This document shows positions 8,646 to 18,453 of a DNA stretch of 64,000 bases, in pieces. The stretch comes from Succinivibrionaceae bacterium (GTDB lineage Bacteria; Pseudomonadota; Gammaproteobacteria; Enterobacterales; Succinivibrionaceae), in the NCBI GenBank assembly GCA_019420905.1, contig JAHZGH010000006.1, forward strand, positions 221,920 through 285,919, read 5' to 3'. A program made the translations under genes and the position numbers. The notes beneath the pieces were generated by a model. That model was not told the DNA's origin. It did not search any database and saw only the letters and a list, made by a program, of their open reading frames with translations. Numbering within the stretch: the first letter of the stretch is position 1; every line of letters begins with the position of its first letter.

Positions 8646-10112
8646 ATGCTGCGTATAATGGAAGAAGCATTGACATTTGATGACCTTTTACTTGTTCCAG
8701 CTCATTCAACCGTATTACCGGCAACTGCAGATTTGCGTACACGTCTGACTTCCAATATTCAGCTGAATATTCCGATGATTTCTTCAGCAATGGATACCGT
8801 TACCGAATCTAATCTGGCTATCGCCTTAGCACAGGAAGGCGGCGTTGGCTTTATTCATAAGAATATGTCCATCGAGCGTCAGGCTGAGGAAGTTGCTCGT
8901 GTAAAGCGTTATGAAAGCGGCATGGTAACTCATCCAATTTCAGTACATCCTGATATGCCGATTGCTGAGGTTCGCATTAAGGCAGCTAAATACGGCTTTG
9001 GCGGCTTCCCTGTAATTGATGAACAGGATAATTTATTAGGAATTATCACCGGCCGTGATATTCGTTTCGTTTCTAACGGCAATGTTAAGGTTCGTGACTG
9101 CATGACCCCTAAGGAGCGCTTAGTTACCGTACGCGAAAAAGCCTCACGCGAAGAGGTTCAGGGCTTAATGCAGAAGTTCCGTATTGAAAAAGTTTTAGTT
9201 GTTGACGATTCCTTCCACTTAAAGGGATTGATCACCGTTAAAGATTTCCAGAAATCCTCTAATAAGCCTAATGCCTGTAAGGATGCTTTAGGCAGACTGC
9301 GCGTTGGTGCTGCAGTCGGTGCCAGCGCCGGCAACGAGGAACGCGCTAAGGCTTTAGTTGAGGCTGGCGTTGACGTTTTATTAGTTGATTCCTCACACGG
9401 TCACTCACAGGGCGTTTTAGATCGCATTAAGGCTTTGCGCAAGGCTTATCCGGATTTACCGATTATCGGCGGCAACGTTGCTACCGCAGCCGGCGCTATT
9501 GCTTTAGCTGAGGCAGGCTGCAGTGCCGTTAAGGTTGGTATCGGACCTGGCTCTATTTGTACTACCCGTATCGTAACAGGCTGCGGCGTACCGCAGATGA
9601 CTGCCATTTCCAACGCTGTTGAAGCCATGAAGGGTTCAGATATTACTGTTATCGCTGACGGCGGTATCCGCTACTCAGGTGATATTGCCAAGGCTTTAGC
9701 TGCCGGCGCAAACTGCGTCATGGTCGGCTCTATGTTCGCAGGTACCGAGGAAGCTCCTGGCGAGATTGAGATTTATCAGGGCCGTTCCTTTAAGTCCTAT
9801 CGCGGCATGGGCTCTTTAGCTGCTATGGCTCACGGCTCAGCCGATCGCTACTTCCAGTCTGACAATGCTGCCGACAAGCTAGTTCCGGAAGGCATTGAAG
9901 GCCGTGTTGCTTACAAGGGCGCCTTACGCGGCATTATTCATCAGCAAATGGGCGGCCTGCGTTCTGCTATGGGTCTTACCGGCTGCGCTACCATTGATGA
10001 GCTGCGTACTAAAGCTCAGTTCGTACGCATTACCTCTGCAGGCTTCCATGAGTCTCATGTTCATGATGTGACCATCACCAAGGAAGCTCCTAACTATCAA
10101 AGCCATGCTTAA
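8646..10112 (+). CDS. guaB: Inosine-5'-monophosphate dehydrogenase
   Basis: Oxidises IMP to XMP with NAD+, the committed step of GMP synthesis. 488 aa from the ATG preceded by SD GGAGG, exactly the E. coli length; a TTG 12 bp upstream would overlap the SD and is rejected. The (beta/alpha)8 barrel is interrupted by two CBS domains (about residues 90-205). The catalytic loop [13 protein letters not shown] carries the active-site cysteine, and the flap ending in the [11 protein letters not shown] tail is intact. Close match to the gammaproteobacterial protein throughout. It is followed by a hairpin terminator and guaA, the standard guaBA order. Confidence 0.98.
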   Translation: MLRIMEEALTFDDLLLVPAHSTVLPATADLRTRLTSNIQLNIPMISSAMDTVTESNLAIALAQEGGVGFIHKNMSIERQAEEVARVKRYESGMVTHPISVHPDMPIAEVRIKAAKYGFGGFPVIDEQDNLLGIITGRDIRFVSNGNVKVRDCMTPKERLVTVREKASREEVQGLMQKFRIEKVLVVDDSFHLKGLITVKDFQKSSNKPNACKDALGRLRVGAAVGASAGNEERAKALVEAGVDVLLVDSSHGHSQGVLDRIKALRKAYPDLPIIGGNVATAAGAIALAEAGCSAVKVGIGPGSICTTRIVTGCGVPQMTAISNAVEAMKGSDITVIADGGIRYSGDIAKALAAGANCVMVGSMFAGTEEAPGEIEIYQGRSFKSYRGMGSLAAMAHGSADRYFQSDNAADKLVPEGIEGRVAYKGALRGIIHQQMGGLRSAMGLTGCATIDELRTKAQFVRITSAGFHESHVHDVTITKEAPNYQSHA

Positions 10113-10124
10113 TCTATAATATAG

Positions 10125-10160
10125 ATATCCTCTCTTTAAAGGAGAGGATATTTTCTTTTT
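10125..10160 (+). terminator. Intrinsic terminator/attenuator between guaB and guaA
   Basis: Perfect 10-bp stem ATATCCTCTC / GAGAGGATAT with a 7-nt loop and a T-rich tail (TTTTCTTTTT). It lies 12 bp after the guaB stop and 24 bp before guaA. It would let only part of the transcription reach guaA, or guaA has its own start. Confidence 0.8.
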
Positions 10161-10184
10161 GCCTTAACCTTTTTTGAGAAGCTT

Positions 10185-11753
10185 ATGTCATCAGCAAACA
10201 TTCATTCTGAAAAGATTCTTATCTTAGATTTTGGCTCCCAGGTTACTCAGCTTATTGCTCGTCGCGTGCGTGAAATCGGCGTATATTGCGAGATTTTGCC
10301 TTTTGATGCCGACGTAAAGCTGATGCAGGATTTTGCCCCGCAGGGCATTATTTTATCTGGCGGTCCTGAGTCTACAACCGAGCAGGGCTCTCCAAGAGCT
10401 CCGATGTGGGTTTTTGAGGCAGGCGTTCCTGTTTTAGGCATTTGCTATGGCCTTCAGACCATGTCCGTTCAGTTAGGCGGCAAGGTTGAGGGCTCCAACA
10501 AGCGCGAATACGGCCATGCTACAGTAGAAATAGTAGAGAAGTGCCCGTTATTTGACGGCTTAAGCGACCATGACGGAGCTCCTTTATTAGACGTATGGAT
10601 GAGCCACGGCGATAAGGTTACCGCCTTAGCTCCGGGCTTTAAGGTTATAGGTCATACCGATACCTGTCCTTATGCAGCTGTTTACAATGAAGAGAAGCAG
10701 TTCTTCGGCGTACAGTTCCACCCTGAGGTTACTCATTCAAAGCAGGGCGGTGAAATGCTGCGCCGCTTTGTAATCGATGTCTGCAAGCTTCATGGACTTT
10801 GGTCACCCTCTGCAATTATTGAAGACGCTGTAGCCCGCATTCGTGCCGAGGTTGGTGATAAGAAGGTTCTGTTAGGCTTATCAGGCGGCGTCGATTCATC
10901 TGTTACTGCTTTATTGCTGCAAAAAGCAATCGGCAAGCAGCTGACCTGCGTATTCGTAGATAACGGCTTGCTGCGCTTAAACGAAGGCAAGCAGGTTGAG
11001 GCAATGTTTGCTGGCATGGACTTGAACTTTGTGTATGCCGATGCAGAAGATCGCTTCCTTGAGGCCTTAAAGGGCGTATCCGATCCTGAGGCTAAGCGCA
11101 AGGTTATCGGCAAGACCTTTATTGATGTTTTCGCCGATGAAGCCCGCAAGCTTGAGGGCGTTGAATACTTAGCTCAGGGCACTATTTATCCGGATGTTAT
11201 CGAGTCAGCTGCAGCTAAGACCGGCAAGGCTCATGTCATCAAGTCTCACCACAACGTAGGCGGCCTGCCTCCTGATTTGAAATTCAAATTAGTTGAGCCT
11301 TTGCGCGAGCTCTTTAAGGATGAAGTGCGCAGAATCGGCGTTGCTTTAGGCTTGCCTGAGGCTATGGTAATGCGTCATCCGTTCCCTGGTCCTGGCTTAG
11401 GCGTTCGCGTATTAGGCGAGCTTAAGAAAGAGTATTTAGATCTCTTGCGTCAAGCTGATGCCATTTTTATGGAAGAGCTGAATAACAGCGGCTGGTATCA
11501 GAAGGTTTCCCAGGCCTTTACTGTATTTTTGCCGGTACGTGCCGTAGGCGTTATGGGAGATCACCGCAGCTATGATTATGTAGTCTCCTTAAGAGCCGTA
11601 CAGACTATTGATTTTATGACTGCTAAGTGGGCTCCATTGCCTTATGAGCTTTTAGGCAAGGTCTCAAACCGCATCATCAATGAGATTAACGGCATTTCCC
11701 GCGTCGTATATGACATTTCAGGAAAACCGCCGGCAACTATTGAGTGGGAATAA
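10185..11753 (+). CDS. guaA: GMP synthase (glutamine-hydrolysing)
   Basis: Converts XMP to GMP with glutamine and ATP; 522 aa, close to 525 in E. coli. The N-terminal class I glutamine amidotransferase domain has the nucleophile in GICYGLQ and the His/Glu pair in QFHPEVTH. The ATP pyrophosphatase domain has the P-loop LSGGVDSS near residue 235. The dimerisation domain ends in PPATIEWE. The gene is complete and ordinary. Its 3' side borders the AT-rich defence island, and a decayed copy of its middle part lies at 14602-14893. Confidence 0.98.
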   Translation: MSSANIHSEKILILDFGSQVTQLIARRVREIGVYCEILPFDADVKLMQDFAPQGIILSGGPESTTEQGSPRAPMWVFEAGVPVLGICYGLQTMSVQLGGKVEGSNKREYGHATVEIVEKCPLFDGLSDHDGAPLLDVWMSHGDKVTALAPGFKVIGHTDTCPYAAVYNEEKQFFGVQFHPEVTHSKQGGEMLRRFVIDVCKLHGLWSPSAIIEDAVARIRAEVGDKKVLLGLSGGVDSSVTALLLQKAIGKQLTCVFVDNGLLRLNEGKQVEAMFAGMDLNFVYADAEDRFLEALKGVSDPEAKRKVIGKTFIDVFADEARKLEGVEYLAQGTIYPDVIESAAAKTGKAHVIKSHHNVGGLPPDLKFKLVEPLRELFKDEVRRIGVALGLPEAMVMRHPFPGPGLGVRVLGELKKEYLDLLRQADAIFMEELNNSGWYQKVSQAFTVFLPVRAVGVMGDHRSYDYVVSLRAVQTIDFMTAKWAPLPYELLGKVSNRIINEINGISRVVYDISGKPPATIEWE

Positions 11754-11798
11754 TAAAACACAATTTTGTGTAATTTTTATTAATTAAAAAACTAATAT

Positions 11799-11826
11799 AA
11801 GGCCCTAATCTATAGGGCTTTTTTAT
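11799..11826 (+). terminator. Intrinsic terminator of guaA
   Basis: Stem AAGGCCCTA / TAGGGCTT (one bulged G) followed by TTTTTT, 45 bp past the guaA stop. It marks the left edge of the defence island. Confidence 0.8.
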
Positions 11827-11911
11827 TGGCTATCTTTTTTTATTAAAGCAATATTGAGTTTAGCTTATAATTAATTATTAATTTATTTTAGTAGAGTCAT
11901 ACTATAAAAAG

Positions 11912-12781
11912 TTAATATTTTTTGATAAGAGCATCCTTAATGGCTCTATAGAATGCAATTTTCCAATAATTTATACTAAAATTTTCATTAGTTATTACAC
12001 CATTACAAAGTGTTTCTAAAAAATTTAAGTTAGCATCATGAATATAATTGTTTAGCCATACGCTTTCTCTAAATGCTTCCTCTGAAAATCTTCTATTTAA
12101 ATCAAATTTATTAAAATGAAATTTTATTTTATTTTTTTTAGCTTCATCCCAATTAACTGGTGGTGATATATAAAATTCAATGTCATTAATTTTAAAATTA
12201 TTATCAAATTTACAGTTTGCATATAACCATTTTTCATTAAAGTAACAATCTTCATCTAAATAAGGATGGATTAATTGCGCTTGTTCATTTTTAGGATAAA
12301 AATTTCTTTTATAAATCTGATTACAATCTTTACAAATAGGGATTAAGTTATATGGAAAAATTGTATATTGGGCGTGAAGTGACTTTGGTAAAAAATGATC
12401 TATTTCGGTTGGCTCATTTAGCCCACCACAAAATGGACATTGAATCATAGGATCTTTAGCATAATTTAATATTAAGTCGTAAAAACCTTCTATTTTTTTC
12501 CCACAAAAAATATTTTTGTATAAGTAAGTCATATTTCTTCTTGTTAACTTGCAATTATTAAAAATAGCATCATCTTCATTTTTTAATATAAATTTATTTA
12601 ATCTAAATAATTTATTTCGATTAGCTAGTTTTTTATATATACGTGCAAAACACAGAAGAGTTTTTTTGTCATTTAATAGTTTTGGTTTAATTTCATAATT
12701 ATCTATTTGTATTGAGTTATTACAAGAATCAATTAATTTTTCATAATTTTGGCATTGAACGGGCAGATCTAGTTTTATCAT
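11912..12781 (-). CDS. ptuB: Septu-like HNH endonuclease PtuB
   Basis: 289-aa HNH nuclease. A zinc-binding CPFC (115-118), an invariant D-H pair (128-129 in the EIDHFLP motif), and a second knuckle CKDCN (150-154) form the HNH core, followed by an AT-coded helical tail. It is translationally linked to the upstream ATPase: the ATPase stop is 3 nt before this ATG and no separate SD is visible. An SMC-like ATPase followed by an HNH nuclease is the hallmark of the Septu anti-phage system (PtuA-PtuB), in which the ATPase controls the nuclease. GC content is far below that of guaA. The family call rests on architecture and motifs; the nearest relative cannot be checked here. Confidence 0.8.
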   Translation of the reverse strand: MIKLDLPVQCQNYEKLIDSCNNSIQIDNYEIKPKLLNDKKTLLCFARIYKKLANRNKLFRLNKFILKNEDDAIFNNCKLTRRNMTYLYKNIFCGKKIEGFYDLILNYAKDPMIQCPFCGGLNEPTEIDHFLPKSLHAQYTIFPYNLIPICKDCNQIYKRNFYPKNEQAQLIHPYLDEDCYFNEKWLYANCKFDNNFKINDIEFYISPPVNWDEAKKNKIKFHFNKFDLNRRFSEEAFRESVWLNNYIHDANLNFLETLCNGVITNENFSINYWKIAFYRAIKDALIKKY

Positions 12782-12784
12782 TTT

Positions 12785-14329
12785 TTATTTTTTATTATTT
12801 TTAAATTTTAATAATATATGCAGTAAAAAACGTCCTTCATTGCCTAATTGATTATTAAAATTTTTTAATATTTGTTCGTAAGAATAGCCTTTGTCAACTT
12901 GTTCTTGAAGAAGTTTATGAAAACCTGATTTATGTACTTCAAAACCAAAAACTTCATTTGTTAATGTTCCAACATTTTCTCCAAAAGTTTCTTCTTTTAA
13001 CCTATATGCTTTTGTCTCTATACCAGTTCTTACGATTTTCCATACGCAAGACTTTGGTATTTCTTGCAATATAATAGGAGAGTGTGTAGCTATAATTGCC
13101 ACACCGTTTCTATTATCTAGTAAATCTGATAATGCACGTATAAAAGCTGATAGTAATGGTGGATGCAAATGACTTTCAGGCTCATCAAGTAAAACTAGAG
13201 TTTTTTCTTCAACTTTATCTACAAGTTGTGAAATCGTTACTAAAACAGAAGCGTGTCCTGAACTCATATTTTTAACTTGGTCTATGACTTGTTCTTTAGT
13301 TGTATTTTCGTCCATTAGTTTACTTAAATGCATTTCAAAAAAATTAGCATCAGATTCTAAATTTTGGATTGCGTTTAACCACCTATCTTTTTTGGGTTGA
13401 ATTATTTTGCAATTTTTTAAAGATTCGTAAAAATCATTTTCAAAGTAACTAGTTATTTCTTTTAGCTTATTGTCAGATTCTTTTAATCCAATGTAATAAT
13501 AATTTTTATATTTTTCATTATTTGTAATGTATGAATCAAAAACATTAAAAGAAACTAAAATTAATTTGTTAAAGTAGCCAGATTCGATTGGCGTTAAGTC
13601 AGCTTGAGTTTTCAAAGGACTGTTTACATGGGGATACTTATAAAATGAACTATGAAAATCAGTCTCAATTTTTAGAAATGATTTAACCATATCTTTTAGT
13701 AAAGTACTCTTGCCAGATCCATTTCTTCCTATGATTGCATGAATATTGCTACTTGGCTTTGTATTCGGCTTAACTTCAAAAGATAAGTTTAATTCGCTTA
13801 TGTTATCAGAGCGTTTTCTAATAAATTTAAATTTGTATTCTGATAAAGGTGATTTTCCTTCCTTTATTCTATCAAATTGATTTGTTATAGTTCTTATATC
13901 AACAAACCTTGATAATGACCGAAATATTTTTAGATGCTTAAATTTAGTTTGTAACTCAGGTTTGTAAAGAATATCGTTTAATTTTGATAGTATTTCTTCA
14001 AATTTATTTTTTCCTAATTTGTTAAGTTGTATATAAAAGTCTATATCTTGACCTAATGAAAAAAAATCATTTGAAAGAGAGTAAAAAAAATTTTTACCTA
14101 TTTGGGCTTTTAGCACTAAATATGTTGCATATTCAGATGAATTATAAGACTGAGTGTCATAAGCAATTTTAATGGCTCCAATTTTATTGGGAGTTCCGTT
14201 ATTATCATAGTAAGTTAAATTAAATAAAGTTTTGTGTCCATAATCATCCCAATTGTCATAAAAAAGACAAAATACATCCTTTATTTTTGGTGGTTTATTA
14301 TAGATATTGTCTAAAAGATAGAAGATCAT
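12785..14329 (-). CDS. ptuA: Septu-like AAA/ABC-type ATPase PtuA
   Basis: 514-aa SMC/OLD-like ATPase. Walker A GRNGSGKST (201-209), an ABC-type signature SSGH (356-359), Walker B LVLLDEPE (378-385) and the switch histidine in THSP (415-418) are all intact. About 190 residues precede the P-loop, and a helical insertion separates Walker A from the signature. The next gene encodes an HNH nuclease, matching the Septu pair PtuA-PtuB. PtuAB also occurs as a retron effector (Ec78 type), but no reverse transcriptase gene is present in the 1 kb upstream or elsewhere in the window. Very AT-rich, consistent with horizontal transfer. Confidence 0.8.
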   Translation of the reverse strand: MIFYLLDNIYNKPPKIKDVFCLFYDNWDDYGHKTLFNLTYYDNNGTPNKIGAIKIAYDTQSYNSSEYATYLVLKAQIGKNFFYSLSNDFFSLGQDIDFYIQLNKLGKNKFEEILSKLNDILYKPELQTKFKHLKIFRSLSRFVDIRTITNQFDRIKEGKSPLSEYKFKFIRKRSDNISELNLSFEVKPNTKPSSNIHAIIGRNGSGKSTLLKDMVKSFLKIETDFHSSFYKYPHVNSPLKTQADLTPIESGYFNKLILVSFNVFDSYITNNEKYKNYYYIGLKESDNKLKEITSYFENDFYESLKNCKIIQPKKDRWLNAIQNLESDANFFEMHLSKLMDENTTKEQVIDQVKNMSSGHASVLVTISQLVDKVEEKTLVLLDEPESHLHPPLLSAFIRALSDLLDNRNGVAIIATHSPIILQEIPKSCVWKIVRTGIETKAYRLKEETFGENVGTLTNEVFGFEVHKSGFHKLLQEQVDKGYSYEQILKNFNNQLGNEGRFLLHILLKFKNNKK

Positions 14330-14601
14330 TTTATATTTAAGAAAAGTTTTATTTTAATTAATTTATCTTAATATTAAATATAATATAAATTTATAAGATA
14401 TCTATTAAAAATTAATGGTTGATTTTTTTGTAATATCAATTACAAATTTATACATTACTAAAAATTACTTTTGATAGTAAAATTAAAAGATTAATATAAT
14501 TCAAATATATAAGATATATATTTGAATTGTAAACAATAATAGAATAGCAGTAGAAAAGATATTTTCTATGATATTATTTATTATATCTAATAAATAGATT
14601 G
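14330..14601. other. AT-rich gap upstream of ptuA with an inverted repeat
   Basis: No gene is seen. It contains a perfect 13-bp inverted repeat AATTCAAATATAT / ATATATTTGAATT (14498-14510 / 14516-14528, 5-nt loop). Promoters for the minus-strand ptuAB pair must lie here, but the base composition is too biased to pick one. Confidence 0.4.
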
Positions 14602-14893
14602 TCTACATATTCGTAAATAATTACTTACTGCATTTTAAATGTGTAAGTATAGTTAGGCGATGTTTACAGGCATGGACTTGAATTTTGTTTATGTCGATGC
14701 AGAAATTTGTTTCCTTGAAGTCTTAAAATGTGTATTCGAGCTTGAGACTAAGCGCAATGCTATCGGTTGATTTATTTGCTGAATAGGTTCGCAAAATTGA
14801 TGGCTTTTTAGCTCAGGTACTATTTATCTAGATGTTATTAAGCTTTAAATATTAAAAATTTAATCAAGTCTTATATACAATATAGTCAGATTA
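14602..14893 (+). pseudogene. guaA: Decayed internal fragment of guaA
   Basis: This stretch aligns with guaA positions ~10944-11260 of the same window, in the same orientation. In both, [10 protein letters not shown] is followed by DAE, FLE, LK and E-KR, then IG. The best DNA run is ATGTTT..AGGCATGGACTTGAA. The fragment has stop codons (TGA after the IG codons, then TAG), small deletions (~292 vs ~317 bp) and loss of both gene ends. It resembles the local GuaA more than the E. coli one in variable residues, pointing to a duplicate of this guaA or of a close relative's. It is non-functional. It sits inside the defence island between ptuA and hamA. Confidence 0.85.
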
Positions 14894-15376
14894 TTGTATT
14901 AATTGTTTTTTACAATGGTTGTGTATATTTACTATAAATAAAACCGTTAAAATATCGATTTATATATTTAATATAAATTATGTATATCTTATGAATATTA
15001 TATGTATGATAATTTATATTATTTATTCCATAAATATACAGTTGAATAGGTAATGATGATTTTATAATTTAGGTATTATGTATACATTGTTTTTATTACA
15101 GATATCGATATAAGATTTTCAGTAAAGTATCATACGATTTTCCTTATAAATGAATGAAAAATTTATATTTATAATTGGAAATGTCTTTATTCTAAAAGAG
15201 ATACACTTGATAAGTGTATAAATAAACAATAATTTCCAAAATTGGGAAAGTGTACTTTTAATTGATGTAAAATATTGAGGAAAAAGAAAACTTCTTATTT
15301 TTAAACAATCAATAAATCTATTTATTAGCTTATATCTAAATAGCATATAATTTGTATATTGCCTAAAAAACAATTT
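14894..15376. other. AT-rich gap before hamA
   Basis: About 480 bp of very AT-rich sequence without a supported gene. A minus-strand open frame (15119-15493) overlaps the start of hamA and has no recognisable content or RBS. The hamA promoter must lie here. Confidence 0.4.
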
Positions 15377-16219
15377 ATGAAAGCTAGTTTTTTTAATGTT
15401 ATAGTTCATCGTGAGAACGGTAACAGAGATTTGAATGGACTCTGTGCTGGTTTTGAAATGAAAAACTGGCGCAAGAAACAGTTGGTTGATCATTTGATGG
15501 ATTATATCCCTGAATTTGCCTTAACATATTCAGAGATTAAGTCAATTGATCCAATAAATATTAGACGTATGCTATGCAATTCTGCTAAGCTGATATATAA
15601 CTCAGAAAAATTTAGAAATAGAGGTGAATTAGGGGAGTTACTACTTCATGTTGTAATTAGAGAACTCTACAATACACTACCAGCAGTAAGCAAAATATAC
15701 TATAAAGATAGTTCAAATGACACAGTTAAAGGATTTGATGCAGTTCATGTTGTTTGTCATGATGATGATCTTGAACTTTGGTTAGGCGAAGTAAAATTTT
15801 ATACTGATATTAACAAAGCAATTCATGATGTGGTTTCTGAGATTTTTGAGCATATTAAGATAAACTATTTAAGAAATGAATTTATATCCATTACTAATAA
15901 GATAGATCCTAAATGGCCTCATATAAATAAGTTGAAAAAACTTTTAGATCCTAATACTTCTCTTGATATGGTATTTGATAGAGCATGTATACCAGTGTTA
16001 TTAACATACGATTCAACTGTGATTGCAAAATATAATAGAAGTAGTAAGGAATATAAAGAAGAAATTAAAAATGAATTTAATATGCTTTATAAAAAATTTG
16101 TAGAAAAAATATTTGATAAGGTACCACTTACAGTTCATCTCTTTTTGTTGCCTTTGAAAACAAAGGAAGATCTTATTATATGTTTTGATGAACAACTAAA
16201 AAAATTACAAAGTATATGA
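15377..16219 (+). CDS. hamA: Hachiman system protein HamA (DUF1837 nuclease)
   Basis: 280 aa from the first ATG; a TTG six codons upstream is possible and neither has a clear SD. Matches the DUF1837/HamA family. The PD-(D/E)xK-type nuclease core is visible as GELGE (83-87), the aspartate in GFDAVH (D121), and E-V-K (138-140) in LWLGEVKFY. It overlaps the helicase gene hamB by 4 bp (ATGA), so the two are translationally coupled. In Hachiman, HamA is the effector nuclease held in check by HamB and released during phage attack. Strong AT bias, as for its neighbours. Confidence 0.88.
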   Translation: MKASFFNVIVHRENGNRDLNGLCAGFEMKNWRKKQLVDHLMDYIPEFALTYSEIKSIDPINIRRMLCNSAKLIYNSEKFRNRGELGELLLHVVIRELYNTLPAVSKIYYKDSSNDTVKGFDAVHVVCHDDDLELWLGEVKFYTDINKAIHDVVSEIFEHIKINYLRNEFISITNKIDPKWPHINKLKKLLDPNTSLDMVFDRACIPVLLTYDSTVIAKYNRSSKEYKEEIKNEFNMLYKKFVEKIFDKVPLTVHLFLLPLKTKEDLIICFDEQLKKLQSI

Positions 16220-18330
16220 GAGATAAAATAGGTGAAATAAGGAAAATTCTCAAAAATGAATTTAAACCAGATTTAAATAAGTTTTTGTTAATAAGGGATA
16301 TTGCTGAACTTGTGTCAATAGGTCATCCATTAGCACAAGATTTTGTTCTACGTGTTTTTGCTCGAAGGGATGAATTTAATGAATTTAATGATGTAGTGAT
16401 TGAACTTATAAAACAGGTTGGTTTGTATCCTTATCTGAAAGATGAAGAATTATCACTTCGGAATATGCTTGCTTTTGAAATGCATCGAGTTGCAGGAATG
16501 AATGAAGTTGTATTTCATAGTAGCCAGATGTCAGTATATAATTACTTAATAAATGGTAAAAATGTGATTCTTAGTGCTCCTACTAGTTTTGGAAAGAGCT
16601 TAATTATCGATTCCATGATTGCCTCATGGAAATATACTAATATAGTAATTATCGTCCCTTCTATAGCCCTTATTGATGAGACCAGAAAGCGATTATCTGT
16701 CTTTAAAAATCTATACAAGATTATAACTAATCCTAATCAGAAGTTAGATAAAAGAAATGTGATGGTTTTGACACAAGAAAGGGCTATAGAAGTTATTGAA
16801 AAAGTAAAGGTTGATTTTTTTGTAATTGATGAGTTTTATAAAATAGGCTCTAGAACAGATGGTGACGAACGATATAGAATCTTAAATCAAATATTCTATA
16901 AATTGGTAAAAACAGGGGCACAATTTTACTTATTAGGGCCTAATATAGAGGCTCTCAAGTCTGGTTCATTAAAAAATATTCATTTTGAATTTATTAAGAC
17001 TGATTTCAAGACAGTTGTGTCTGAGCGACATCAAGTGACAATACATTCAGATAATGAACGTTTGCAGAAACTTGTAGATATTCTTAAAAAGAATATAGAG
17101 CAGCCAACATTAGTTTATTGTAAATCGCCAGCGAGTGCTAATAGACTAGCTGCACAGCTTATAAGTTATAGTTTATATGGTAAAGTTGAACAAAATGCAT
17201 CGTTAGTACAATGGATAAGAGAAAACTATCATCCAGAGTGGATATTTGCAAAAGCAATTGAACATGGAATAGGAATCCATCATGGGAAAAACCCAAGAGC
17301 ATTGTCTCAACAGTGTGTAAAGCTGTTTAATGATGGTTTGTTAAGATGTCTTATTTGTACTTCTACTCTTATTGAAGGTGTTAATACAAAAGCTAAAAAT
17401 GTAATCATATACGATAATAAAATCGCAAATAATAAAATTGATTTTTTTACATTTAATAATATATGTGGGCGTTCAGGCAGAATGTTTTCACATTATATTG
17501 GTCATGTTTATTTGTTTAAGGAACCTCCTCAACCAGAACTACCTATGGTTGATTTCCCAATATTTACTCAAGATGAAGATGTTCCTGATGAAATGCTTAT
17601 TAATATTGAAGAAGAAGACCTTACTGACGAATCTAAGAAAAAGTTGAAAATATATAAAGATCAGAAAGTTCTTTCATTAAATACATTGAGGGACAATTCT
17701 TATATAAGTCTCAATAAACAATTAGAATTAGCTTATTTTATTGATGACAACATAAATCAGCTCTATAAACTAATATATTGGAAAAAACTTCCTAAAGTAG
17801 ACCAATTAATAAAAGTGTGTGAACTTATATGGAGATTTTTTGAAAACAGAAATAAGATGATATATGGCGTAAAATCAGGTAAGCAATTAGCCTTTAGAAT
17901 TATAACATACCAAGAAGCTGGTAGTATTAAACAATTTATAAATAGAAATCATCAAAAAGAAAAAAATATTAATGATACTATAGAATTGTCGCTTGATATC
18001 CAACGCCATTGGATAAATTTTAAATTTCCTCGTTATTTACGTAGCCTTAACAAAATAATTAATGATGTTTTAAAAAAGCATGGTTATGATGATTTATGTG
18101 AATATGGTTATTATGCTTCATTAGTGGAGAATTGTTTTTATCCGTCATATGTTGTCCCATTTGATGAATATGGGTTACCTGTACAGGTGACAAATAAACT
18201 TAGTAAAAAGATTAAATTTTCAGATGATCTTGACGAGGCTATACAACAGCTTAAGAGAATTGATATAAATAATATGGAATTGGATGAGATAGAACGTTAT
18301 TTTGTGAAGAATGTACAAATGTATATATGA
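16216..18330 (+). CDS. hamB: Hachiman system helicase HamB
   Basis: 704-aa superfamily 2, Ski2-like helicase. Motif I APTSFGKS (121-128), motif II IDEF (204-207, in place of DEAH), and the C-terminal RecA-like domain with LVYCKSPASAN, GIGIHHG, CTSTLIEGVN and the motif VI segment CGRSGR are intact. Helical N- and C-terminal extensions surround the core. The 4-bp overlap with hamA makes a two-gene operon, the exact HamA-HamB composition of Hachiman. HamB senses damaged or phage DNA and controls HamA. All motor motifs are present, so the system is probably active. Confidence 0.9.
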   Translation: MRDKIGEIRKILKNEFKPDLNKFLLIRDIAELVSIGHPLAQDFVLRVFARRDEFNEFNDVVIELIKQVGLYPYLKDEELSLRNMLAFEMHRVAGMNEVVFHSSQMSVYNYLINGKNVILSAPTSFGKSLIIDSMIASWKYTNIVIIVPSIALIDETRKRLSVFKNLYKIITNPNQKLDKRNVMVLTQERAIEVIEKVKVDFFVIDEFYKIGSRTDGDERYRILNQIFYKLVKTGAQFYLLGPNIEALKSGSLKNIHFEFIKTDFKTVVSERHQVTIHSDNERLQKLVDILKKNIEQPTLVYCKSPASANRLAAQLISYSLYGKVEQNASLVQWIRENYHPEWIFAKAIEHGIGIHHGKNPRALSQQCVKLFNDGLLRCLICTSTLIEGVNTKAKNVIIYDNKIANNKIDFFTFNNICGRSGRMFSHYIGHVYLFKEPPQPELPMVDFPIFTQDEDVPDEMLINIEEEDLTDESKKKLKIYKDQKVLSLNTLRDNSYISLNKQLELAYFIDDNINQLYKLIYWKKLPKVDQLIKVCELIWRFFENRNKMIYGVKSGKQLAFRIITYQEAGSIKQFINRNHQKEKNINDTIELSLDIQRHWINFKFPRYLRSLNKIINDVLKKHGYDDLCEYGYYASLVENCFYPSYVVPFDEYGLPVQVTNKLSKKIKFSDDLDEAIQQLKRIDINNMELDEIERYFVKNVQMYI

Positions 18331-18453
18331 TTTAAATGATGTAGTTGATGAAGATTGTATATTAACTTATTTAGATTAAAGAAAAGTGAAATAAATTCCG
18401 TGTAAATCCAAATAAGGCTGTTAATATTATCTTTACTTATTATGGAGTTGTGC

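Noticed and set aside
10790..11149. Minus-strand 119-codon open frame inside guaA
   Set aside because: Shadow of guaA codons on the opposite strand.
14330..15376. Possible retron reverse transcriptase or msr-msd RNA next to ptuAB
   Set aside because: No reverse transcriptase frame (no YxDD motif) and no convincing msr-msd fold; the stretch is AT-rich with a guaA fossil.
15119..15493. Minus-strand open frame of 124 codons overlapping the hamA start
   Set aside because: Rich in F, I, K, S and Y as expected from AT-rich DNA, no RBS, no motif, and it overlaps a well-supported nuclease gene.
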